This document shows, piece after piece, positions 54,359 through 64,000 of a stretch of DNA of 64,000 nt. The DNA comes from Heliocidaris erythrogramma (lineage: Eukaryota; Echinodermata; Echinoidea; Camarodonta; Echinometridae), in NCBI GenBank assembly GCA_025617745.1, contig CM046873.1:33055101-33119100 (forward strand), given 5' to 3'. A program made the position numbers and the translations under genes. The first letter of the stretch is position 1. Each line of letters begins with the position of its first letter. The notes beneath the pieces are model-generated. The model made no database searches, had not been told where the DNA came from, and saw nothing but the letters and a program-made list of their open reading frames with translations.

Positions 54359-54797
54359 ATTCTAGTTGAATAGAAGTTGGGTAGATTATCCAAGAAACGT
54401 GATGCTGGAATGTGTATGATTATATAATCAGAAATACAATATATAGATATAAAGCAAGCATATATACAATGTATGTTTCAATATATGGGACTGCATTACT
54501 AAAACATAGCAGTTTTTTCTGCAGTATTCTTGTCTACTGGTAGTTAAGGCATAGTTCGAGCTGCAAATGAAATCCTGCTTGATTCACTCAAAGCAATGTT
54601 GTATTTCTCGGTTCATTTGAAGTTTTTATTCAAGTATGATAATGTTAAGTATTGAGTAGGTTGCCATCTAAGGAAGAAAGCTCATTGTCAGTTCATACGT
54701 GGCAGCAAGCTGGAAAATGAAATTATCAGTACTGAAGCCACAGTACATAATTATATTCCCTAGTCGTGAACCCATACAGGACAAATCTCCACATATT

Positions 54798-55110
54798 GGC
54801 CCGTATTCTGAACTCCGGTTTAACTTAAACCATGGTCTAAATGTGTGGTTTAATTATGGGCAGCCAAATGTGACACAAATCTCTAACAGTGGATATTCAA
54901 TTTATCAGCATATTTGGTACTCAAAATGTTAAAAACTGTCTGGGAATGATAAGTACAATAGTTTTCTTGACCATTAAAGCATGAGAACCAGAATCCAGTA
55001 AACATAAGGAACATACAGTGTTAACAAAGTTTTGACATTTTTGGCTACCCATAATTAAACCACAGATTTAAACTATGGTTTAAGTTAAACCGGAGTTCAG
55101 AATATGGGCC
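54798..55110. mobile_element. 313-bp TIR element, ATT-flanked
   Basis: GGCCCGTATTCTGAACTCCG ... with about 70-bp inverted arms ending CGGAGTTCAGAATATGGGCC; ATT on both sides. GGCC ends and a 3-bp repeat suggest a PIF/Harbinger relative (inference). Confidence 0.75.
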
Positions 55111-55118
55111 ATTGTGTA

Positions 55119-55590
55119 TTAACCCGTTGATTACTGAATTCTGCCATTCCCATAGGCTTAACCCTTTTGAGACAATTGACCACATTTTGTGGTTTGGCTC
55201 AATAACTTTTGATTTAGAGCTCTAAAAAATATACTAGATGCATGAGTAGAAAGAGCAAAAATTTCTACACACATTATGTCCATTTTTGTTGCATGACCAG
55301 CTTGTGTTTAAAAATGAGATTAAGCTTTAAAATCCTTAAATTAGCAACACATTGAGAGGCTCAAAATCATGTTTTTTATCAAAATTGGCAATTTTTAAAC
55401 TTTTCAACAAATTTTGTTACCATATATATTGTTTTCAAAGACATTACACCTTATTAGAACCCCGTAGCACTAAAAGAAAAATATTGTTGCCAATTTCAAG
55501 AACAAAATGTGATGAATTTTGGCTGTAAATAATTCCTGTCCTGAAGGGCTTAATACAGGAACCACCCGGTTCCCGTAGGCAATGGGATAA
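55119..55590. mobile_element. family 1 MITE split by a family 3 MITE
   Basis: Family 1 left half 55119-55161 (TTAACCCGTTGATTACTGAA ... CATAGGCTTAA), then family 3 insert 55162-55549, then TTAA 55550-55553 and family 1 right half TACAGGAACCACCCGGTTCC ... GGCAATGGGATAA. The two halves join exactly into a normal family 1 sequence with one TTAA. Confidence 0.85.
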
Positions 55591-55671
55591 ACTTTGATCC
55601 AGAGGCCTTTATAAGAAGAAAATCAAATCAAATTCTAGAACCCCTTTGCTACTGTTGGTCGTGTTACCATA

Positions 55672-56320
55672 TGTGACCCTCCACCACAAAACGACCAATA
55701 AGTCGGAAATTTGGGTTTTTAAAATTTCAACACAGTTTGAAAGCTTAGATTCTAAGCTTTAAAATGATATATAACTTGTCTTGTATGGACTAAGCAAACG
55801 AGAATGTCAACGTGTCAGACAGGCTAATGACCAAAACAATAGAGAAAACGGGCTCTAAAGAAGAGTGACCATTTAAGAGCGCCTAATCTGTGTCCTATTG
55901 TTTGTCGCACAAAAGGTTGGGTCAAAACTCCCTAGCTTAAGCTGTGAAGTACTAATTGGATTGGGTTGAAACTTTCCATGCCTTCAGAATAGATATATTT
56001 CTATGTTTCTTTAGATTTTGAATATCAAACAGTGCATAGTTTTTAAGCTATACCAGAAAAGCGATGTGAAGTACAATCCCAGCAAGTTGACATACAGAGT
56101 TTGAATGTCCAGGAAAATATGGTTATTTTGAATGAGTGTAAAAACTTATTTCTACAAGGTATTATAACCTGAAATTTTGTCAGATGGTAGATTAATAAAT
56201 GAACTTTCAGAAAATACAAAAGAATTGAAATAAAAATTTCCACCCCAAACCACCTTTTTCAGCTGTTTACTCTAAAACTCCCATTGCGACTTATTGGTCG
56301 TTTTGTGGTGGAGGGTCACA
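55672..56320. mobile_element. 649-bp TIR element, TA-flanked (Tc1/mariner-like)
   Basis: TGTGACCCTCCACCACAAAA ... inverse TTTTGTGGTGGAGGGTCACA, about 34-bp TIRs including CGACCAATAAGTCG; TA on both sides. No transposase frame. Confidence 0.75.
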
Positions 56321-56490
56321 TACATGTATGTAGTTTGATTTATGGAAAACACAATAAAATCCTTAAAATGTCAATATATTGCAAGGTTCATAGTCCCTTT
56401 CCTTCTGCACAAGTTGGAATGTAAAAGTTCACTTGTGAGTAATGAAATGTATTTGATTTGTATTGAGCAGTAGGACAGTTGTGGACATAT

Positions 56491-56530
56491 TATTAATAAT
56501 GATAATAATAATAATAATAATAATAATGAT
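56491..56530. repeat. (AAT)n microsatellite
   Basis: About ten TAA/AAT triplets. Confidence 0.9.
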
Positions 56531-57793
56531 TTATATTATTATTGGTGAATATTTGTTTAAGAAAATGAAAGAAAAAAGAGGGAGGTTAGGATGGTAAATG
56601 AAAGTTGTATTTTGCAATGGATGTTGAACTATTTTGGATCATCTTTGCCAGTGTGCATGAACCCAGATTTTCCAATGTTGTCTTTCAGACTCAACTAGAT
56701 GATATGATTATACAAGATTGAAAATGGAATGTTGCCGAGCAGTTTATTTTGACGGCTAGAGTGTGCGCCAAGAGTGGCTTTTGAAGGCTGAAAAATTTGC
56801 AAGATTTACGGCAGAGGCTGTAGTTATTGATAGAGACCAATAGAGACATTCTATTACATTGAGCAAAGATTTTTTAAAGACACTATTAAGTGCATTCGAC
56901 TGAAGAGTGGGAAGGTATATAATATTCAACACCACTAAGTTTACATTTAAAGTGGCAGTAAACTGGTAGAACTTGAACAGCGCCATCTTACAGTGATTGC
57001 TAAATTGAGATAATAATTTGAAAATTAATTGCATTTTATTTTGAATGTTGACAAACAGCTTGTTTTGATAATAGGCACAGTTATATTTCAAACTATTATT
57101 TTTGGACTTGGCAAATGTAGAAAATTGATGGGAAAATGAGAGGCACAGACACTTTTCAAATCTTGGTAAAAGATGGCGCTATTTAGGAGCTTCAGTTTAC
57201 TGTCACTTTAAGTTAAAATGTGAGCAGAATGTACTCCTTACTGCATCCTTAAAATATGGTGTCTTTAAAAGCAACATGGCTGTTATAGTAGAGAAGCTCT
57301 TTGTAGCTTTATGAAACTCTGAGGACTACCAATTGATGGTTTTAAATACATGTATGAACTTATTATGTACATGTTAGTTATCATGTAATTATCATGTAAT
57401 TGTTCCAGCATTAATGTTGTCAAACAGCTACATACAATGTATAAAATACACACAGCCTACTATTTATATTTATATACAGTCTTTTGTCAAATATGCAAGA
57501 ACATAGTATTCTATACCAATAGCCATACGGTTAATGTTATTATTTTGTTAGCAAGAACAAATATTTGCAATTCATCATCTTTTATACTGTACATCAATAT
57601 CATTCTCACACTCAAAGTGTGGAAGAATTATAGTCACTTAATGAAGAATAAATGTTTATATGAAGAAGCTCAATATCACAAGTGATTTTTTTTTCGAATG
57701 TTTTTTTTGTTGTAATGTTTAGGTTTCTCTGTCATCCATACGTTTATTTTAGTCTCTGATTGTCAGTTATATTATTTAGGTAATTACTCAGCA

Positions 57794-57922
57794 GGGCCCC
57801 GTTTCCTAAAACTCGTTATCAATAACAACTGCCCCATTTATATGACAAAATTGCTCTCAGCCAATCAGATTCAAAGATTTCAGTAGCTTATAACAATTGT
57901 ATTGTTTTATGAAACAGTGCAC
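57794..57922. mobile_element. GGGCCC/CCAAT-box MITE
   Basis: GGGCCCCGTTTCCTAAAACT ... TTTTATGAAACAGTGCAC, with GCTCTCAGCCAATCAGAT inside. Confidence 0.75.
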
Positions 57923-58474
57923 AGGTTTTCCCAAGGCACTGATGTCAACAGGTAATATATTCCACTTTCTGAGACATTCTGTATTCTCATGCAATCATTT
58001 TGTTTTGATCAAAACACTGAATATTTTGAAGTGAAATGGCGTTTTTAAGTTTGAAACACTGTCATGAAACTCTACTTTGACAACGAAATCCAATCACGAT
58101 TTTTAATTTTTTTATTTGTTGTTTTGCACATAGAGTTGTACATGCCAATTAAACTGTTATAGGAAATCTCTACCAAATACCTAATCATTTTTTGGTGTTG
58201 GTATACATGTACATACAGCTTGCAGAAAATGGCATTTTGTAAATGTGTTTTTAATAAAATACAAATTTATTTTTGAAAATATAATAATTGTGGGAAGAGT
58301 CTTCTCAACAAAAAATCATGGCTCAGTTCTATAACTGACAAAGTGGGGCTCTCTGACAGTATTTGTTTAGTTTACATGATCATTGTTGAGTCCTTTTACA
58401 ACTAACATAATATGACTTCATGCAATTGGTATTGATTGTCATGGGTGAAGGATATCATCTGTCTTCGGTTGTTT

Positions 58475-58817
58475 AACCCTTTTGAGACAATTGACATTTT
58501 GTGGTTTGGCTCAATAACTTTTGATTCAGAGCTCTAAAAAATATACCAGATGCGTGAGTAGAAAGATTTCTGCACACACTATGTCCATTTTTATAAGCTT
58601 TAAAATCCTTAAATTGGCAACACATTGAGAGGTTCAAAATCCTTTTTTCAACTTTTCACCAAAATTTCTAACCATGTATGTTGTATTCAAAGACATTACT
58701 CCTTTAATATTAGAACCATGAAGAACTATAACAAAAATATTATTGTTGCCAATTTAAAAAAAGAACAAAATGTGATCCGAATTTAACCCTAAAATAAATG
58801 CTGTCCTGAAAGGGTTA
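58475..58817. mobile_element. TTAA MITE family 3
   Basis: TTAACCCTTTTGAGACAATT ... GCTGTCCTGAAAGGGTTAA; slightly deleted inside. Confidence 0.75.
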
Positions 58818-58964
58818 AACAAACATTTTCAATGTCTTCATGTCTTGTACTTTTATAGATGATTTTCTAACTATTTTTGTATAGAATGTGGTTTTGTGCA
58901 ATTGCAACTTCCAAAAGATGTAGCTCCTAAATGCATTGATTATATGAAACTCATTGAAGAGGTT

Positions 58965-59195
58965 CATGTTGGGATGGTAATGAGGTATATTGGTGAAGGA
59001 TCTTGACTCTCATGCAAGAGGTCCAGGGTTCAATCCTCGCCAGGTGCTTACATCCTTGGACAGCGTGTTTTGCCCATGTTTGTCCCTCTCCACCCAGGTG
59101 TAAATGGGTCCATATAACTTTCAATACTGGGGTAATAATAATTGCAGGGCCCGCAGGAAGAGCAGTTTTATTATTTTTAAATGGCTACCTTGGGT
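58965..59195 (+). repeat. tRNA-derived SINE candidate
   Basis: ATTGGTGAAGGATCTTGACT followed by CATGCAAGAGGTCCAGG and GGTTCAATCCTCGCC looks like the A-box, anticodon-arm and B-box part of a tRNA. A non-tRNA body and a TAATAATAATT-rich region follow. The same stretch gives a false 64-residue frame. Confidence 0.55.
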
Positions 59196-59705
59196 AAAAA
59201 TAGCACAAATTGTTAATTATTAATATTTTATGTGATTTCCTATGTAACGGTGAGAACTTGTTCTTTTTTACAGTCAGCAAGACATTTACCTGAGCTCGGT
59301 CTTCAGTGTTGTTGAGATGCATCAGCAACAGTGCAAAAACATTGTGTTAGTCAGGGGTTTCAGCGTAGCAATTAAAGATGTTAATGAAACAGATCATAAA
59401 CAATCTTTAGTAAATGTATAGAAATTAATAGGACAAATTAAGGAAGAAGACTTTGATGTCCTCAATGTGGATAAAAGTAGTGATTTAAGAGGATTGTGGT
59501 TAGAGAAAAGCATACAGGTCTTTATATCACTATAAAAATTTGTTTTCTTTATTATTAAAGTTCTCTTTTATGAACCAAACAGAAGGATTTTTTTCCCCAT
59601 TTTCTTGAAAATCCAAAGAAGGAATGAGGAAACCATTACCCGATACTTTCATGTTATTAAATGTCATCCAATCTGCAACAAACAATGTCTTCTTGTGGAG
59701 AAAAA

Positions 59706-60124
59706 CTAAAGGGCAATTCGACCCTGATATCAATGGGAGAAACAGATTTGTAAAAGTTTGAGCGAAATCTGATAAGAAATAAGAAAGTTATGAATTTATG
59801 AAATTGTAATCAATCCAACTCTGTGATGTATTTGTTTTTTCCCATGTGCCCCGTTCTTAAAAATTAGTAAATTTCTATTTTCTCAAAAGAAAATATTTAA
59901 TCATACTTGCACTGTAGATATAATCTTTGCATAAACGTTTTTCACACAAAACCCGGACGAAGCAAATCTACATGTATTCCTTCATCAACAACCAAGAAAA
60001 TAAAAATTCATGAAATTTTCATAACTTTCTTACTTCTTATCAAACTTTCACCAATCTGTTTCTCTCATTTTCCTGCTTTTATTCAAATCAATCAAATATT
60101 TATTTGGGTGGACTTCCCCTTTAA
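59706..60124. mobile_element. TTAA MITE family 5, second copy
   Basis: AAAGGGCAATTCGACCCTGA ... GTGGACTTCCCCTTTAA with internal AAGAAAGTTATGAA / TTCATAACTTTCTT-type inversion. The 133-residue frame 59907-60308 is inside it and downstream of it, not a gene. Confidence 0.65.
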
Positions 60125-60707
60125 TAAATATGAAATAATAATATCACTATTAGTAAATGGAGGAATAACTTTGATTCGTCTTGAGTTTGTAACAGCCTCA
60201 AATTTTATTCTTTTATTTTTTCTTCTTCTAATTTTGGGGGCGTGGGGTGGTCTTGTAACAATCACACTGACTATTTTCATTCTTCCATGTTTTGTTATCT
60301 TATATTAAGTTTTGGCACTTTTTCTTGATAAATACAGTCCACTGTGATATATTTATTATTCCCTTGATTAAGATTTCAAATATTTTAAAGGTTGTGACTT
60401 TAAATGTAAGTATGACTTGAGTGACGACCTACACGATTTGTAAGATTTTTTTTTTCGTTCCAGAGTGAAGTATATTTGGAAGCTTTATGGAAGGGAATTT
60501 TAAGGACATACTTTTTTCTCCTGCTATTTCCCTCTGCAGGAATATTAACCCCCAAAGAAACTCCACTGACCAGTTTTTCGTTAATGATTCGCAGATAAGA
60601 TTATATATATATGCAAGAAAAATAGATGTAGAATCTCTTTGATTCTGATTAAAATTGTCATGTAACTAACATTGAAATTGCAGCATATTTCACTTTTCCC
60701 CATTATT

Positions 60708-60950
60708 CCAAAGGTTTTGTAATTCCAAATTTTGAAATTGTGTATGAACCTTCAGAATTATGAGCTCATTTTCAGAATTAAAAACCCTATTTCAATTTTG
60801 GATTCATGAAACCTATTTCATTTTCAGAATTATGAAGCTTCGGAATAATGAACCTTCATAGTAACAAACCTTTTGAATTACAAACCTTCAAAGTAATTAC
60901 ACTCAGAATTACAAACATTTAGAAGAACAAAAATTTTGAAATACCTTTAA
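60708..60950. repeat. GAATTATGAACC family copy
   Basis: AACCTTCAGAATTATGAG, CAGAATTATGAAGCTTCGG and AACCTTCAAAGTAATTACA units. Confidence 0.7.
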
Positions 60951-62220
60951 AAAAAACGACATGTTATCATTTGTCCGTTGGTCAGGGAAAAGGCCTTAGG
61001 CCTATCAGCTACACTAGATGACATTTTAGTGAGTTGTAATTGCCAATTTGGTCATGCCATGTCTTTGACCGGAATATTTACACTATCCCATGATTTCGAT
61101 GTTACTGTTACTGACTTTTCGAACCTTAGTCATAAAAGATATCAATCTAACTCTAAATGTTAATTCTTTTATTTGATTTTATAGTGTGTGTTGGGTTTTT
61201 CAAACATTTTTGGTAGCTGTGCAACATTTCACAAAACCGTTATCAGTACACTGGTGTCCAACATCGTATTGAAACGTGTGTATTAATATTGGCACGCATT
61301 TCAGTGGGATGTTGCCGAACTTCAGTGGTTTCGTAAAACAGTGGCCTGATTAATACTCGGACTGACTCAAAAGAAGGTTCCTTCAGTTTTATGATTTGCA
61401 TAGGGCAGCTTATAACTGCAAACCATAAAGGAATGTTGCATTTTAATTGTACTCTGGTGGCAATTCTTGATTTCAGTGTCGTAAAAAACATTCCACATTA
61501 TGCAGTGAGTCAAACATCAAATGAAAAATGATATTAATTTCTGTGAATGTTTTGATTGAATTTTATTTAGGTTTAGATACACCAAAGATTTCACATTTTA
61601 TCCCATTTTAACCAATTTATTTTGCTTGGGGAAGAAAGGTGGAACAAAACAGTGTTCAAATATTTATTTGATTATATAACATGGTATTATATATATATAT
61701 TTAGATAGGAAGCAATGTGATTTTTTATAAAGATATAGCTGCGTGGTACTCGGTATTCTGATTTACCTACTTTTTTAATGATATGATATGACTGTCATAA
61801 TAATGTGTTATGATATATGATATAATAAAATTACTCTTTCTGAAACTGAAAGTGACTGAATTTCATTCATGTCTATTTTCGTTGATTATCCCTGTATGGC
61901 TTGTTGCCCCATGACTGTGAAGCTGCATGTAACTGCATGTAAATTGAATGAATTTGCTGACATACATTTTGTAAGGCGTAATTGCTTTCTTTGTAATGTC
62001 AAAATGGCAGCATTTTTTTTTTCTTGTAAAAATAGCATTTTTCTTGCTCAAATTTTGATACTAGAATAGTAAAAAAAAATTACTGTTATAAATTTTATGC
62101 AAGTCTTCATATAATAAGGTTGCAAAGATGGGTGCCCAACTGTAATTGTATTTTTGTTTTAATTATTTCTTTTTCCATTTTAAATACATGTACTAAAGTG
62201 ATTAGTTGATTGAATGAGCG
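60951..62220. other. downstream DNA, nothing recognised
   Basis: AT-rich, with an AATAAA at about 61822. No exon or named element supported. Confidence 0.4.
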
Positions 62221-62284
62221 TTCCATGATAATTGTCATCATGAATAGATTGAATGAATATGATGTCACAGATTCCATGATCAGG

Positions 62285-62420
62285 AGGGCGTTTCATCAAG
62301 TGTCTTGTCAGTGATTTTTACCGACAAATTTGCTCTCAGCCAATCAGATGCAAGGATTTCAGTAGCTTATAACAGTTATTGTAAATTGTCAGTGAAAGCA
62401 AGTTTCATGAAACGGGCCCC
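62285..62420. mobile_element. GTTTCAT/CCAAT-box MITE
   Basis: GGGCGTTTCATCAAGTGTCT ... GTTTCATGAAACGGGCCC with TTGCTCTCAGCCAATCAGAT. Confidence 0.8.
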
Positions 62421-63670
62421 AGGTGATTGGATGAACGAGACAGCAGTGATTCAAAGACATCAGTCATGTAGCATCACTGATTTCATGATTTCAGTCACGA
62501 GTGGAATGGATGATTGTGACATCATTGCAGTCATGAGTGAATTGAGTCGATGTGACATCAGTCATTTCATGATTTCATTCTTGAGTGGATTGAGTAACTG
62601 GTTGTTTGATTATCAATGCGAGTGGGTGAGTGGATTAAAAGTGATGAAATCGCTGATTCCATGAATTTAGTCACTATTGGTTTGAATGAATCTGACACCA
62701 TTGCATGGGCCTGCTTTGATTCATAAGTTTATCACCAGTGAAAGAGGGATTGATTCAATGATTGCAGTAATGAATGTATTGAGTGAATATATGACATCAA
62801 TAATTTATTGATTGCAGTCATGAGCGGACGGGATGAATATGACATCAATGATTCCATGATTTCCTTCACAGTTGGATTAAATGAGTACGAATTCATCGAT
62901 TACTTTTTTCAGTCGTGAGTGGATCGGATGGCGTCTTAATTTTATTTTTCTAATAGGAATCTATTATTGATTGAGCGATGGCTTGTCGATTAGATGTAAC
63001 ATGTGACATCAAATGATGATTTCAGTCATGAGCAGTGGATTGTAAAGGTGTATCGACATCATTTCATCCTTGATTGATGTCATGAGTGGATTGAAGGAAT
63101 GTGAAATCAATTGTCCCATGAATTCAATCACCATTGGAATGAGTGATTGTGGTATAACTGATTCATTGATTTCGGTTCATGATTCACTTGAGTGAACGTG
63201 ACAACACTGATTCCGTGATGTCATTCACGAGTGAATTGAAATTTGAAATCAACAATTCCATGATTTTAATCACAAATTGGAATGAATGATTGTGACATAA
63301 GTAATCCCATAAATTCAATCAAAATTGGATTGAATGACTGTGAAATCAATAATTCCATGATTTCATTCGTGAGAGAATTGAGTAAGAGTGGTATCAACGA
63401 TTCCTACTTTCGGGTGACTTCTCTGACCACCTCCTCCTTTATTTCTTTCTCTTTGTAATAGGAAGCTATGATTTCATACATGAGTGAAGTGATTGAGTGA
63501 TTGCTTAGTTGTGAATAACATTCACATATTATCATATTATGATAATTATATTGATTGCATGATTATTACATCAATAATTCCATGATTGCATTCCTCAGTG
63601 GATTGAATGAATGTGACATTAAAATGCGGTGATTGCGCTAATGGGAGGACTGAGTGATTGGGTGCTTGGT
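62421..63670. repeat. degenerate ~50-65-bp minisatellite
   Basis: More than a dozen loose repeats of GATTCCATGATTTCAGTCA and GAGTGGATTGAATGAATGTG followed by ACATCA. It produces a 119-residue false frame (62305-62664). Confidence 0.75.
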
Positions 63671-63819
63671 TGTTATTGGCATAAAGGAATATTAATAGGG
63701 TGCATGTTAGCAGAATTAAGATTTCATAATTATTTCGTCAAGGATTATGAGAAAGTTGTTGATTTCATAAAACCATGAACATTTTGTGGCAGAAGAATAT
63801 CAAATATAAGAGCAAATAA

Positions 63820-63905
63820 CCTTCCCCTCTCTCATAAATTATTCTCTCTCCCTCTCACACTCCCCTCCCCCTCTCTCTCTTTCTCCATCTACCTATCTAT
63901 CTGTC
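63820..63905. repeat. CT-rich tract
   Basis: Pyrimidine microsatellite ending in CTATCTAT. Confidence 0.85.
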
Positions 63906-64000
63906 TCATCTTAATTATCCTTCTCTGCTCTCTGATTATATAATTTGACACTTATTATATATTCTATAGCATTTACCAGCATTTTAGACATCTACGTAGG

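Noticed and set aside
59907-60308. 133-residue hydrophobic frame
   Set aside because: Overlaps a non-coding TTAA MITE copy; no splice or family support.
62305-62664. 119-residue frame [17 protein letters not shown]...
   Set aside because: Starts in a MITE (similar peptides arise at other copies) and continues in a degenerate minisatellite.

Overview
The window is animal nuclear DNA: AT-rich, with introns and UTRs packed with short inverted-repeat elements, microsatellites and minisatellites. It carries one recognisable host gene, on the + strand: a KCNQ1-type (Kv7.1) voltage-gated potassium channel, open at its 5' end. Twelve exons were found by joining conserved protein segments across GT-AG borders with matching phases: 5034-5160, 27013-27091, 33020-33116, 33584-33724, 35532-35642, 46210-46305, 48276-48669, 50214-50358, 51402-51477, 52158-52293, 52749-52801 and 53337-53525. 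Together they hold 1644 coding bases (547 codons plus TAA). They cover late S2 to S6, the calmodulin-binding helices A and B, helix C, the coiled-coil helix D and an acidic serine-rich tail. The exons for the N-terminus, S1 and most of S2 were not found in bases 1-5033 and probably lie upstream.

The protein resembles KCNQ1 rather than KCNQ2-5 in S3-S5 and the S4-S5 linker. Exon lengths 127, 79, 97, 141, 111 and 96 match the human KCNQ1 series as I remember it. Together with a very MITE-rich background, this suggests a marine invertebrate deuterostome, most likely an echinoderm such as a sea urchin. That species call is inference; the sequence alone does not prove it.

Layout: 1-5033, upstream intron with a TCA microsatellite, dispersed repeats and a GA-rich minisatellite; 5161-27012, a 21.9-kb intron with many MITEs and a broken Crypton/DUF3504 recombinase remnant near 16.6-17.0 kb; 27092-33019, the intron splitting S3 from S4; 33020-35642, a compact S4-S5-pore cluster; 35643-46209, a 10.6-kb intron with an 83-bp minisatellite, an array of ~100-bp units and a nested GC-rich element; 46306-53336, the cytoplasmic C-terminal exons; 53526-64000, 3' UTR and downstream DNA with nested TTAA elements, a TA-flanked element, a candidate SINE and a degenerate minisatellite.

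The most informative non-genic signal is that many unrelated-looking repeats share TTAA ends. Related copies in the window act as empty and filled sites (22.0, 29.5-30.5, 43.4 and 55.1-55.6 kb), giving internal evidence of TTAA-targeted insertion, as in the piggyBac and Kolobok superfamilies. Other notable items are a perfect 101-bp palindrome flanked by TTA (49.04 kb), a 382-bp element with exact 9-bp flanking repeats and a telomere-like palindromic core (49.75 kb), and several compact perfect hairpins.
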